Shown here: positions 24,370 to 33,166 of the stretch, one piece after another | Layout of the letters: every line of letters starts with the position of its first letter | How positions within the stretch are numbered: position 1 is the first letter of the stretch | Assembly (NCBI GenBank): GCA_030146915.1 | Contig: JASLAT010000008.1 | Coordinates: 1-64,000, forward strand | Direction of reading: 5' to 3' | Length of the DNA stretch: 64,000 nucleotides | Source: Tissierellales bacterium | GTDB lineage: Bacteria > Bacillota > Clostridia > Tissierellales > Tissierellaceae | Notes under the pieces: generated by a model | The model's input: only the letters and a program-made list of their open reading frames with translations | Database searches by the model: none | What the model was told of the DNA's origin: nothing | Made by a program: the position numbers and the translations under genes

Positions 24370-25827
24370 GTGAGTATGTTGTTGAAAATATATGTTGAAG
24401 ACTATTTTTACACTCCTGGCTTTAAAGCATTAATGGAGAGTTTATTTCCTAAAGAAAGTATTTTATATAGTAGTATTAAAATAATAAATTATGATAAATA
24501 TATAAATATTTATCAAGAAGATAGCCATTATGTATTAGAAGCTATGGTTAATAATAAATTCTTTAAGGATAAAGAGAACTTTAAAAAAATTAATGTATAT
24601 ATAGATAATAATGATAAAAAGAAAGATGTTGCTATAAAAAAACTTCTTGTAAGATCATTTAAAGGCAAAAAATCAATTCCTTGGGGAATTTTAACAGGCA
24701 TAAGACCTAGTAAGATAGTTCACAACTTATTAGATCAGAATATAACAAGACAAGATATAGATCTTGTTTTAACAGAAGAATATTTATTGAGTGAGCTAAA
24801 AAGCTCTGATTTAATTAATATATCAGAAAGGCAAAGATCTTATTTGAATCAATCAAAAGGTGGATATAGTCTTTATTTTAGTATACCATTTTGTCCAAGT
24901 ATTTGTAGTTACTGTTCTTTTCCAACATTACCTGTAAAGAAGTATGAAAATATAGTATCGGACTATATAGATAATCTAATATATGAGTTTGAAACTGTGA
25001 GTAAATATTTAGAATTAGGTAAGCTTAACTCTATTTATATAGGTGGGGGCACACCTACCTCTATAAATAGAGAGCTTTTAGCTAAGTTGATAAACACTAT
25101 AAATTTAGTATTTAAAGATTATGATATTAAAGAGTTCACAGTTGAAGCTGGTAGACCAGATAGTTTAGATTATGACTATTTAAAGATGCTAAAAGATTTA
25201 GGAGTAGATAGAATAAGTATTAATCCACAGACAATGAGGGATGAAACTTTAAGTCAAGTTGGCCGCACACATAAATCTAGCCAAATTATTGAGGTATATA
25301 ATCAGGCTAAAAGTTTAGGTTTTAAAACTATAAACATGGACTTAATAATTGGATTACCTGGTGAAACAATAGATGACATAATGTACACTTTCAAAGAAAT
25401 AAAAAAACTAAAACCAAATAACTTAACAATACACAGTCTTGCTATAAAAAATGGATCTAATTTTAAAAGGCTCTATAATTCTTCTGTAGCTGTAAATGAC
25501 GAAATAGCTTTATTATTAGACAATAATATAAAGCAGTTAATAAGCGATTTAAGTCTTGTTCCTTATTATTTATATAGACAAAAGCAAAGTTTTGCAAACT
25601 TAGAAAATGTTGGATATGCTAAAGATGGACATATCTCGATATATAATATATCTATGATGGAAGAGAGAGAAACAATACTTGCTTTTGGAATGGGAGCTGT
25701 TAGCAAAATAGTTAATAAAGATTTAAGGGTAAAAAGAGAGGCAAATTTTAAAAGTTTAAAAGACTATATTGATAGAATAGATGAGCAAATTAATAAAAAA
25801 GTTAAACATCTTCATAATAATTTGTAA
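24370..25827 (+). CDS. hemZ: HemZ-type radical SAM protein (coproporphyrinogen dehydrogenase family)
   Basis: A 485-residue radical SAM protein with the HemN-like cluster motif CPSICSYC (C175, C179, C182), the SAM-binding GGGTP, and an N-terminal extension of about 160 residues typical of HemZ. The family acts in oxygen-independent coproporphyrinogen oxidation, though the activity of many HemZ proteins is not demonstrated and no other haem gene lies nearby. The start is uncertain: GTG 24370 directly follows the previous stop, but the AGGTG site at 24368-24372 is better placed for TTG 24379 or 24382. Confidence 0.88.
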   Translation: MSMLLKIYVEDYFYTPGFKALMESLFPKESILYSSIKIINYDKYINIYQEDSHYVLEAMVNNKFFKDKENFKKINVYIDNNDKKKDVAIKKLLVRSFKGKKSIPWGILTGIRPSKIVHNLLDQNITRQDIDLVLTEEYLLSELKSSDLINISERQRSYLNQSKGGYSLYFSIPFCPSICSYCSFPTLPVKKYENIVSDYIDNLIYEFETVSKYLELGKLNSIYIGGGTPTSINRELLAKLINTINLVFKDYDIKEFTVEAGRPDSLDYDYLKMLKDLGVDRISINPQTMRDETLSQVGRTHKSSQIIEVYNQAKSLGFKTINMDLIIGLPGETIDDIMYTFKEIKKLKPNNLTIHSLAIKNGSNFKRLYNSSVAVNDEIALLLDNNIKQLISDLSLVPYYLYRQKQSFANLENVGYAKDGHISIYNISMMEERETILAFGMGAVSKIVNKDLRVKREANFKSLKDYIDRIDEQINKKVKHLHNNL

Positions 25828-25831
25828 TAGC

Positions 25832-25860
25832 TTGTAAAATAAAACTATAGATATTATAAT
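25832..25860 (+). promoter_or_regulatory. Predicted sigma-A promoter of aspS
   Basis: TTGTAA (25832-25837), exactly 17 bases, and a perfect TATAAT (25855-25860). The start would be near 25867, which gives a leader of about 113 bases. Confidence 0.75.
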
Positions 25861-25866
25861 GTAGAT

Positions 25867-25960
25867 AGGTGTATTATAAAATACGTGAGATTGATGTGCT
25901 TAGTATATAATACTACGAGAAAACCTCTCGTCGCTGGTTACAGAGATGAGGGGCTTTATT
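25867..25960 (+). promoter_or_regulatory. Structured leader RNA of aspS with two mutually exclusive hairpins
   Basis: The leader can form GTATT/AATAC (25871-25884), TAGTAT/ATACTA (25901-25915), then either ACGAGA/TCTCGT (25915-25931) or CCTCTCGTC/GATGAGGGG (25924-25953). The last two share TCTCGT, so only one can exist at a time. The second ends in GGGG followed by CTTTATT and could act as a weak terminator. No T-box consensus (GGTGGNACC) is present. A regulatory role is inference. Confidence 0.5.
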
Positions 25961-25979
25961 ATGTAAGGAGGAAATTTTA

Positions 25980-27755
25980 ATGGTAGAAAATATGGGTAAT
26001 TTGAGAAGAACCAACATGTGTGGTGATTTGAGAATTACAGATGTAGATAAAACAGTTACATTAATGGGATGGGTTCAGAGAGAAAGAAATTTAGGTTCTA
26101 TAATCTTTATAGATTTAAGAGATACTACAGGCATAACTCAAATTGTTATAGATGATACAGTATCAAAAGAAATTTTTAGTAAAGCAGAAAAAATTAGATC
26201 TGAATATGTTATAGCAGTGAAAGGTAAGGTAAGGGAAAGACAAGCAAAAAATGAAGACATAAAAACTGGGGATATTGAGTTATTAGTAGAGGAGCTTAAA
26301 ATCTTAAATAAATCAGAAACACCACCTATATATATAAAAGATGATGATAAAGTTTCTGAGAATATGAAATTAAAATACAGATATTTGGATTTAAGAAAAC
26401 CAAATATGCAGGAAAAATTAAAAATTAGAGCAAAAGCAGCTAGAGTCGTAAGAGACTTTTTATATGAAAATAATTTTGTAGAAATAGAAACACCAATGCT
26501 TACAAAACCAACACCAGAAGGAGCAAGGGACTATTTAGTACCAAGTAGAGTTAACAAAGGCGAGTTTTATGCGTTACCTCAATCTCCACAACAAATGAAG
26601 CAATTACTAATGGTAGCAGGCATGGATAGATATTATCAAATAACTAAGTGTTTTAGAGATGAGGACCTAAGAGCAAATCGTCAGCCAGAATTTACACAAA
26701 TTGATATAGAAATGTCATTTGTTGATGTAGAGGATATAATATCTATTAATGAAAAGTTAATAAAAAATATCTTTAAAGAGATGAAGGACATTGATATTAA
26801 GTTACCTATAGATAGAATGACTTATAATGATGCAATGACTAGGTTTGGATCTGATAAACCAGACTTAAGATTTGGATACGAGCTTGTAGACTTGACAGAA
26901 GTTTTAAGAAAGAGCGAATTTAAAGTATTTAGTGGTAATATTGCTAACGGAGGACATGTTAGAGGAATTAATTTTAAAGGACAAGAAAATCAATTAAGTA
27001 ATAAAGATATTAAAAAATTAGAATCTTTTGTAAAGGATTATGGAGCAAAAGGTTTAGTAGATATTAGAGTTGTAGATGGACAATTGAATTCTAGAATTGC
27101 TAAATTCCTTACAGAAGAAGAGTTAGAAGGAATACGTAGTACTATGGAAGCAGAAGATGGAGATATAATATTTATTGTAGCTGATAAACCTCAAGTAGTT
27201 TTCGATTCATTAGGTAGTTTGAGAGTTAAGTTAGCAAAAGATTTAGATTTAATAAATAAGGATCAACTTGCTTTAGTTTGGATAACAGAATTCCCATTAT
27301 TTGAATATGATGAAGAAGAAGAAAGATATGTAGCAGTACATCATCCATTTACTTCCCCAATGGATGAAGACATTGAATACTTAGAGACTGAACCAGGTAA
27401 AGTTAGAGCAAAAGCTTATGATATAGTTATGAATGGTGATGAGCTAGGTGGAGGAAGTATAAGGATTAATAATCCAGAATTACAAAATAAAATGTTTAAA
27501 CTACTTGGTTTTAATGAAGAAGAGATAGCTATAAAGTTTGGACATTTAATAGAAGCATTTAAATATGGAACACCTCCTCATGGTGGTATAGCCTATGGAT
27601 TTGATAGATTAGTTATGTTGTTAACTAACACTGAAAATATAAGAGATGTTATAGCGTTCCCTAAAACTCAAGCTGCAACAGATTTAATGATGGATGCTCC
27701 TACAAAAGTAACTGAAGATCAACTTGTTGAGTTAAATATAAAAGAAAGAAATTAG
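25980..27755 (+). CDS. aspS: Aspartyl-tRNA synthetase
   Basis: AspRS charges tRNA-Asp (and tRNA-Asn where the indirect pathway operates). The 591-residue protein is the bacterial type with an N-terminal OB anticodon domain, the class II motifs including CFRDEDLRANRQPEFTQID (motif 2 region), a GAD insertion domain and the final motif 3 GGIAYGFDRLVM. The ATG follows TAAGGAGG. In many Firmicutes hisS precedes aspS; here hisS is absent and aspS has its own promoter. Whether it also makes Asp-tRNA-Asn depends on whether gatCAB exists elsewhere. Confidence 0.97.
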   Translation: MVENMGNLRRTNMCGDLRITDVDKTVTLMGWVQRERNLGSIIFIDLRDTTGITQIVIDDTVSKEIFSKAEKIRSEYVIAVKGKVRERQAKNEDIKTGDIELLVEELKILNKSETPPIYIKDDDKVSENMKLKYRYLDLRKPNMQEKLKIRAKAARVVRDFLYENNFVEIETPMLTKPTPEGARDYLVPSRVNKGEFYALPQSPQQMKQLLMVAGMDRYYQITKCFRDEDLRANRQPEFTQIDIEMSFVDVEDIISINEKLIKNIFKEMKDIDIKLPIDRMTYNDAMTRFGSDKPDLRFGYELVDLTEVLRKSEFKVFSGNIANGGHVRGINFKGQENQLSNKDIKKLESFVKDYGAKGLVDIRVVDGQLNSRIAKFLTEEELEGIRSTMEAEDGDIIFIVADKPQVVFDSLGSLRVKLAKDLDLINKDQLALVWITEFPLFEYDEEEERYVAVHHPFTSPMDEDIEYLETEPGKVRAKAYDIVMNGDELGGGSIRINNPELQNKMFKLLGFNEEEIAIKFGHLIEAFKYGTPPHGGIAYGFDRLVMLLTNTENIRDVIAFPKTQAATDLMMDAPTKVTEDQLVELNIKERN

Positions 27756-27765
27756 TAGTGATATT

Positions 27766-28467
27766 ATGGATCAAAGATTTATTAGATCTCAGGCTCTAAT
27801 AGGAAAGGAAGCTATGTGTAAGCTTAGTATACCTACAGTTTCTATATTTGGAATAGGTGGAGTAGGGTCTTATGCTGCAGAAATATTAGCTAGAACTGGC
27901 ATAACTAATTTTAAACTTATAGATTATGATATAATAGATTTAACTAATATTAATAGACAAATACATGCCTTAGATACAACTGTTGGAAAAAGCAAAGTTG
28001 AGGTTATGAAGTCGAGAATTTTAGATATTAATCCAAAAGCTAAGATTCAAACTTATAATTTGAAATATCAAGAAGGATTGGAAGAAAAAATAGGCCTTCT
28101 TGATAGTGATTATATAATAGATGCCATAGATACTATATCATCTAAAATAAGTTTAATAGAATATGCATGTAAAAATCATATACCTATAATAAGTGCTATG
28201 GGAGCAGGAAACAAAATAGATCCTAGTAAAGTGAAAATAAATGATATATATGATACTAAAGTTTGTCCACTTGCTAGAGTTATGAGAAGAGAATTGAGAA
28301 AGAGAGAGATAAGTAACCTTTGTGTAGTGTGGTCTGATGAAGACCCTATTAATGTAAATTTAGGAGATAAAGATAGGAGAAAGGCGGTTCCAGCTAGTAT
28401 TGCCTTTGTCCCTTCAATATTTGGAATATTAATGGCTTCTAAGGTAATAAAGGATTTATCCTTATAG
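27766..28467 (+). CDS. tcdA: tRNA threonylcarbamoyladenosine dehydratase
   Basis: A ThiF/MoeB/E1-fold enzyme of 233 residues that dehydrates t6A37 to the cyclic ct6A form using ATP. The ATP-binding GIGGVGSYAAE begins at 29, followed by the DYDIIDLTNINRQ segment typical of TcdA. The usual position after aspS supports the call. A weak ribosome site (TAGTGATATT) precedes ATG 27766, only 10 bases after aspS, so translational coupling is likely. Confidence 0.92.
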   Translation: MDQRFIRSQALIGKEAMCKLSIPTVSIFGIGGVGSYAAEILARTGITNFKLIDYDIIDLTNINRQIHALDTTVGKSKVEVMKSRILDINPKAKIQTYNLKYQEGLEEKIGLLDSDYIIDAIDTISSKISLIEYACKNHIPIISAMGAGNKIDPSKVKINDIYDTKVCPLARVMRRELRKREISNLCVVWSDEDPINVNLGDKDRRKAVPASIAFVPSIFGILMASKVIKDLSL

Positions 28468-28479
28468 GAGGGTTGAATT

Positions 28480-28899
28480 ATGGAGCAAATAGGTTTTGTA
28501 AAAAAGACATTAGGAGATAAAGTTGAGATAGAAGTAAGTAGAATCTCTGGGTGTGGCGGAGGATGTAAGACATGTAGTGGATGTGATACTCCAGGACATA
28601 GCTTAATAATAAAAAACAATCTTAATGTAAAAGTTGGTGATATAGTAAAAGTTAAAGGAGAGGTAAAAAATATAATGAAATATACATTTATAGTTTATTT
28701 TATACCTTTATCTATGCTTTTACTTGGAGTTTTTAGTGGAATAAAAATGTTTAGTGGATCTAACTCTATAAACCCTGAAGTAGCTGGATTTATTTTAGGA
28801 CTTATATTTATGGGCTTGGGATATCTGCTAGTAAAATTAATTGATTCTAAGATAGGAAAAAAAGATGAAACTGCAATTTCTATAATTGAAGTATTATAA
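28480..28899 (+). CDS. SoxR-reducing/RseC-type membrane protein
   Basis: A 139-residue protein with an N-terminal cysteine-rich segment (CGGGCKTCSGCD near 23-34) and two membrane helices (about 66-88 and 98-121), the RseC/MucC layout. The family includes RseC, which helps reduce SoxR or modulate envelope stress signalling, but homologues in anaerobes are of unknown role and may carry electrons through the cysteines or an iron-sulfur centre. Start ATG 28480 behind AGGAGGG. A CstR-like repressor follows 14 bases downstream. Confidence 0.85.
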   Translation: MEQIGFVKKTLGDKVEIEVSRISGCGGGCKTCSGCDTPGHSLIIKNNLNVKVGDIVKVKGEVKNIMKYTFIVYFIPLSMLLLGVFSGIKMFSGSNSINPEVAGFILGLIFMGLGYLLVKLIDSKIGKKDETAISIIEVL

Positions 28900-28913
28900 A
28901 TAGGGGTGATATT

Positions 28914-29174
28914 ATGAGCAATATAGACCCAATAATAAAAAGATTAAATCGTATAGAAGGGCAGATAAAAGGAATTCAAAGGATGATATCTGAAGAGAAA
29001 TTTTGTGGTGATATATTAATCCAAGTATCAGCTGTAAAGTCAGCTTTAAACAATGTAGGTGGTCTGGTTTTAGAAAACTATATGAACGATTGTTTAAAAG
29101 GATACTTGGAAGGTGAAACAGATGAAGAAGAGCTTAATACTCTAATTCAAATTATGTTACAATATATCAAGTAA
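28914..29174 (+). CDS. CsoR/FrmR-family repressor, CstR-like
   Basis: An 86-residue all-helical repressor of the CsoR/RcnR/FrmR family, which bind operators as tetramers. The copper-sensor ligand set Cys-His-Cys is incomplete: C31 and C60 are present, but the position four before C60 is Y56 in ENYMNDC instead of His. Two cysteines at 31 and 60 without the His is the pattern known for CstR, a persulfide sensor, so sulfane sulfur is a better guess than copper. Its target genes are unknown. ATG 28914 follows AGGGGTGAT. The stop codon abuts the stop of a convergent gene with no terminator between. Confidence 0.85.
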   Translation: MSNIDPIIKRLNRIEGQIKGIQRMISEEKFCGDILIQVSAVKSALNNVGGLVLENYMNDCLKGYLEGETDEEELNTLIQIMLQYIK

Positions 29175-29609
29175 TTAATAGATTTTTCTTTTTATAGAAT
29201 TGGAGAATACAGATGAAACTATTATACCTAGAGCTATAGCTCCAGCAGTTAATAGTGTCTCAACTCCTTTTTCAGAGTAATTTAACTTATTTACTAGATT
29301 AAACATTGTATAATAGACGCCAGCACCTGGTACTAAGGGTAATAGCCCTGGTATGGTAAAAAGGGTTGCTGGCTTTTTAAATTTTTTAGCAGATAACTCT
29401 CCAAGAACACTAACTGTTAGTGAAGCGATGAAAATAGAAATAAACTTATCATAGGCAAATAAATTTTCCATATAAAAATATATAAGCCAGCCAACCATAC
29501 CTATTATTCCTGTAGGTATCAATACATCCTTAGGCTCTGAGAAGAAAGCTGCGAAGGATGCAGTTGCTAAAAAAGCTAAAATTGCTTGTTTTATAAACAA
29601 AATAATCAA
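29175..29609 (-). CDS. Threonine/serine exporter, C-terminal half (ThrE_2 / DUF3815)
   Basis: A 144-residue membrane protein with four or five helices, corresponding to the second half of ThrE, which exports threonine and serine. It is translated 6 bases after its partner at 29616-30422 from a GGAGTTGATT site. The two separate genes together equal one ThrE of Corynebacterium type, a common split arrangement in Firmicutes. Its stop codon touches that of the CstR-like gene on the other strand. Confidence 0.88.
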   Translation of the reverse strand: MIILFIKQAILAFLATASFAAFFSEPKDVLIPTGIIGMVGWLIYFYMENLFAYDKFISIFIASLTVSVLGELSAKKFKKPATLFTIPGLLPLVPGAGVYYTMFNLVNKLNYSEKGVETLLTAGAIALGIIVSSVFSNSIKRKIY

Positions 29610-29615
29610 CTCCTT

Positions 29616-30422
29616 TTAAATAAACTTTAAAACAGTCGCTACTCCTAATGCCATAGCAACACCACTTAAGATGGCATCCAAACCTCTAGATAAGCTGGAT
29701 ACGTGATCACCAGATATAGCATCTCTAATTGAGTTTGTTAGAGCATATCCAGGAAGCAATGGCATTATAACACCTATTATTATAACGTCCATATCATGAG
29801 CTAATCCAATTTTTTTAGCCATATAGGATAAAAAAGCTCCTATAAAACCTGCTAAAAAGTTATCTATAAAAGATATAAACTCCATTTTATATATATAAAA
29901 TATAAATTTCATAGTAACAAGTCCTACTATTCCACTTATTTGACTATCTATTGCATTACCGCCAAAAAGTCCAGTGAAGGTTGCAGAAATTATGCCTGCA
30001 AAAAGGCACAGTTGATTTTGTGAATATGTTTTGCTCCTATCTATTTCTTTTATTCTTTTTAGTCCATCTGAAACAGACATATCGCTATTTACAAATTTTC
30101 TTGAAAATTCATTCACTAGATGAATCTTATTTAAATTCATCTGCTCAGGGCTAACTCTTTTTAAATAAGAAATAAGTTCTCCTTCATAATCAATAGCTAC
30201 AAATAAAGCTGATGGTATTACGAAAGAGTGAGCAAATCTTATGTTAGGTCTTGATTTACAAATTCTTTTAATTGTATCTTCAACTCTATAAGTTTCAGCA
30301 CCATTTTTTAACATAGTACTACCAGTTAAAATAGCTAGAGTAAGAAGTTGTCTAACTTTATAATCCTCTATTGACTCTAGACTTCCTGACTGAAATTCTT
30401 CTAATAAAGTTAAGTTTTTCAT
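29616..30422 (-). CDS. Threonine/serine exporter, N-terminal half (ThrE / DUF1212)
   Basis: A 268-residue protein with a soluble N-terminal part (about 1-115) containing TILTGSTMLKNGAETYRVED-like sequence typical of DUF1212, and then about five membrane helices. It forms an exporter with the smaller downstream protein. The ATG at 30422-30420 follows AAGGGGGGATT. It is divergent from glyA, which interconverts serine and glycine; a link through serine export is possible but not shown. Confidence 0.9.
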   Translation of the reverse strand: MKNLTLLEEFQSGSLESIEDYKVRQLLTLAILTGSTMLKNGAETYRVEDTIKRICKSRPNIRFAHSFVIPSALFVAIDYEGELISYLKRVSPEQMNLNKIHLVNEFSRKFVNSDMSVSDGLKRIKEIDRSKTYSQNQLCLFAGIISATFTGLFGGNAIDSQISGIVGLVTMKFIFYIYKMEFISFIDNFLAGFIGAFLSYMAKKIGLAHDMDVIIIGVIMPLLPGYALTNSIRDAISGDHVSSLSRGLDAILSGVAMALGVATVLKFI

Positions 30423-30542
30423 ATAATCCCCCCTTACAATATAAAAAATTATATATATATGTTATAATTAGATTTTACCAGAATATATTATATATCTAAT
30501 AAGATTTAAAAACAAATATAAATAGAGAAAGAGGGTTATTTA

Positions 30543-31751
30543 ATGGATTTAGAAATTAAGAAATTATTAGAAGAAGAAAAAGAACGTCAACAACTAAATA
30601 TAGAGTTAATAGCTTCAGAAAATTTTGTATCAGAAGATGTAATGAATGCTGCAGGAAGTTTATTAACTAATAAGTATGCAGAAGGTTATCCAAACAAAAG
30701 GTATTATGGTGGATGCCAAGTTGTAGATAAAGTAGAACAATTAGCAATAGATAGACTGAAAGAGCTTTTTGGGGCAGAACATGCGAATGTTCAACCACAT
30801 TCTGGATCAAATGCGAATTTAGGAGTATACTTTGCAATTTTAGAACCAGGTGATAAAGTATTAGGAATGAACTTATCTGAAGGTGGACATTTAACACACG
30901 GTAGTCCAGTTAATATATCAGGAAGCTATTATAATTTTATAGATTATGGAGTTGATAAAGAAACAGAAACTATAGACTATGAAAAAGTAAAAGAAATCGC
31001 AATTAAAGAACAGCCTAAATTAATAGTTGCAGGAACAAGTGCTTATTCTAGGTCCATAGATTTCTCTAAATTTAGAGAAATCGCAGATGAAGTTGGAGCT
31101 TATTTAATGGTTGATATGGCTCATATAGCAGGCTTAATAGCAAGCGGATATCATCAAAACCCAGTAGAATTTGCAGATTTTGTTACAACAACAACTCACA
31201 AAACTTTAAGAGGTCCTAGAGGCGGAGCTATTTTATGTAAGGCAGAGCATGCCAAAAAAATTGATAAATCTATATTTCCTGGTATTCAAGGTGGTCCACT
31301 GATGCACATAATTGCTGCAAAGGCAGTAGCTTTTAAAGAAGCTTTAGATCCAGAGTTTAAATTATATCAAAAACAGGTTTTAAAAAATGCAGATGCACTA
31401 GCACAAGCCTTAAAATCTAAGGGATATAGAATTGTATCAGGTGGAACAGATACACATCTAATGCTTATAGATTTACGAGACAAAAACATAACTGGTAAAG
31501 ATGCAGAGGAAATGTTAGAAGAAGTAGGAATAGCTACAAATAAAAATACTATACCAAATGACCCTCAATCACCATTTATTACTAGTGGACTTAGAATAGG
31601 AACTCCAGCAGTAACTACAAGAGGGATGAAGGAAGAAGATATGATTGAAATAGCAGATATTATTGATTTAGTTTTAACTTCTTCTGAAGATAAGATAGTA
31701 ATAAGAGATAGAGTTATAAATTTATGTAAAAAATATCCTATCTATAAGTAA
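30543..31751 (+). CDS. glyA: Serine hydroxymethyltransferase
   Basis: A PLP enzyme that converts serine and tetrahydrofolate to glycine and methylene-tetrahydrofolate. The 402-residue protein is full length with NIELIASENFVS near the N-terminus, YAEGYPNKRYYGGC, VDMAHIAGLIASG and the PLP lysine in TTTTHKTLRGPRGG. The ATG follows AGAGGGTTATTTA. A TATAAT box at 30463-30468 may serve as its -10 element, but its -35 is poor. A terminator follows. Confidence 0.98.
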   Translation: MDLEIKKLLEEEKERQQLNIELIASENFVSEDVMNAAGSLLTNKYAEGYPNKRYYGGCQVVDKVEQLAIDRLKELFGAEHANVQPHSGSNANLGVYFAILEPGDKVLGMNLSEGGHLTHGSPVNISGSYYNFIDYGVDKETETIDYEKVKEIAIKEQPKLIVAGTSAYSRSIDFSKFREIADEVGAYLMVDMAHIAGLIASGYHQNPVEFADFVTTTTHKTLRGPRGGAILCKAEHAKKIDKSIFPGIQGGPLMHIIAAKAVAFKEALDPEFKLYQKQVLKNADALAQALKSKGYRIVSGGTDTHLMLIDLRDKNITGKDAEEMLEEVGIATNKNTIPNDPQSPFITSGLRIGTPAVTTRGMKEEDMIEIADIIDLVLTSSEDKIVIRDRVINLCKKYPIYK

Positions 31752-31758
31752 ATATACA

Positions 31759-31793
31759 GCAGATATTGAGCTTAATACTCAGTATCTGCCTTT
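31759..31793 (+). terminator. Terminator of glyA
   Basis: A 12-pair stem (GCAGATATTGAG at 31759-31770 with CTCAGTATCTGC at 31778-31789, one wobble), but the T-run is short (CTTTG). Confidence 0.65.
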
Positions 31794-31840
31794 GTATGTT
31801 ATAATAATAAAGAATTGCAATTATATGAAGAGGTGAAAGT

Positions 31841-33163
31841 ATGAATAGAGCAACAGTTTGTATAGTTGGTAGACCAAATGTAGGTAAATCGACGTTATTT
31901 AACAAATTAGCAGGAGAAAGAATAGCAATAACAGAGGATACACCAGGAGTTACAAGGGATAGAATATATGCAGAGGGTGAATGGTTAAATAAGTATTATA
32001 CTTTAATAGATACTGGGGGATTAGACTTAGAGGACGAAAGTACTATTATGAATAATATTAAGAGACAAGCCAATCTAGCTATAGATATGGCAGATGTTAT
32101 ACTATTTGTTGTAGATGGTAGAGCAGGTATGACAGCTCCTGATGTGGAGATTGGTAATTTACTAAGAGCTTCTGGAAAAGAAGTTATAGTTGTTGTTAAT
32201 AAAGTAGATAGTAATGAGTTACCGGCAGAGGTATATGAGTTTTATGAATTGGGACTAGGAGATTTATCTATAATATCTGCTGAATCTAGCTTAGGATTAG
32301 GTGATTTATTAGATAGAGTTATTGAAAAGTTTCCAGTGGATAGTGATACTGAATATGATGAAGACCTTATAAGAGTTTCAGTAATAGGAAAGCCTAATGC
32401 AGGAAAATCTTCTCTTATAAATAATATATTAGGTGAAAATAGAGTAATAGTAACTGATATACCTGGAACTACAAGAGACGCTATAGATACTTATTTTGAA
32501 TATGGAAGTCATAGATATAGTCTAATAGATACAGCAGGACTTAGAAGAAAAAGAAGTATTGAAGATGGTGTAGAAAGATACTCAGTAGTTAGAACTTTAT
32601 CAGCAATAGATAGATCACATGTATGTGTTTTAGTTATTGATGCTACCGAGGGAGTTACAGAGCAAGATAGTAAAATTGCGGGATATGCTCATGATAACGG
32701 TAAGGCTATGATAATAGCGGTAAATAAATGGGATTTAGTAAAAAAAGATAATGATACAGTAAAAGAATTTGAATCTGATATAAGGCTAAATTTAAGCTTT
32801 TTAAATTACGCTCCTATTTTATTTATATCCGCTAAAACAGGCCAAAGAGTAGATAAGTTACTGGATATGATAAATCTTGTTAATAATAACTATAATATGA
32901 GAATTTCAACAGGAGTGTTAAATGATATTATTAATGAGGCAATAATGATGAATCAGCCGCCATCTGATAAAGGAAGACAGGCTAAAATTTATTATGGAAC
33001 ACAAGTATCTGTAAGGCCACCTAAGTTTGTTATTTTTATGAAGAATAAAGATCTTATGCATTTTTCTTATACTAGATATTTAGAAAATCAGATTAGGTTT
33101 TATTTTGGATTTGAAGGTGTACCTATAAAGATTCAATATAAAGAACGTAAAAAAGGAGATTAA
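31841..33163 (+). CDS. der: Ribosome-assembly GTPase Der (EngA)
   Basis: A 440-residue double GTPase needed for 50S subunit maturation. The first G domain has GRPNVGKS (10-17) and DTGG (57-60); the second GKPNAGKS (183-190) and DTAG; both have NKxD motifs. The C-terminal KH-like domain ends in the basic tail YKERKKGD. ATG 31841 follows AGAGGTGAAAG. plsY starts 3 bases after the stop. Confidence 0.98.
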   Translation: MNRATVCIVGRPNVGKSTLFNKLAGERIAITEDTPGVTRDRIYAEGEWLNKYYTLIDTGGLDLEDESTIMNNIKRQANLAIDMADVILFVVDGRAGMTAPDVEIGNLLRASGKEVIVVVNKVDSNELPAEVYEFYELGLGDLSIISAESSLGLGDLLDRVIEKFPVDSDTEYDEDLIRVSVIGKPNAGKSSLINNILGENRVIVTDIPGTTRDAIDTYFEYGSHRYSLIDTAGLRRKRSIEDGVERYSVVRTLSAIDRSHVCVLVIDATEGVTEQDSKIAGYAHDNGKAMIIAVNKWDLVKKDNDTVKEFESDIRLNLSFLNYAPILFISAKTGQRVDKLLDMINLVNNNYNMRISTGVLNDIINEAIMMNQPPSDKGRQAKIYYGTQVSVRPPKFVIFMKNKDLMHFSYTRYLENQIRFYFGFEGVPIKIQYKERKKGD

Positions 33164-33166
33164 CTT

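Noticed and set aside
25900..25960. Possible T-box in the aspS leader
   Set aside because: The GCTGGTTAC segment resembles the bulge only loosely; the full T-box consensus and a stem I are missing.
28176..28619. A 147-codon minus-strand frame across the end of tcdA and the RseC-like gene
   Set aside because: It lies opposite two well-supported genes and shows no recognisable domain or ribosome site.
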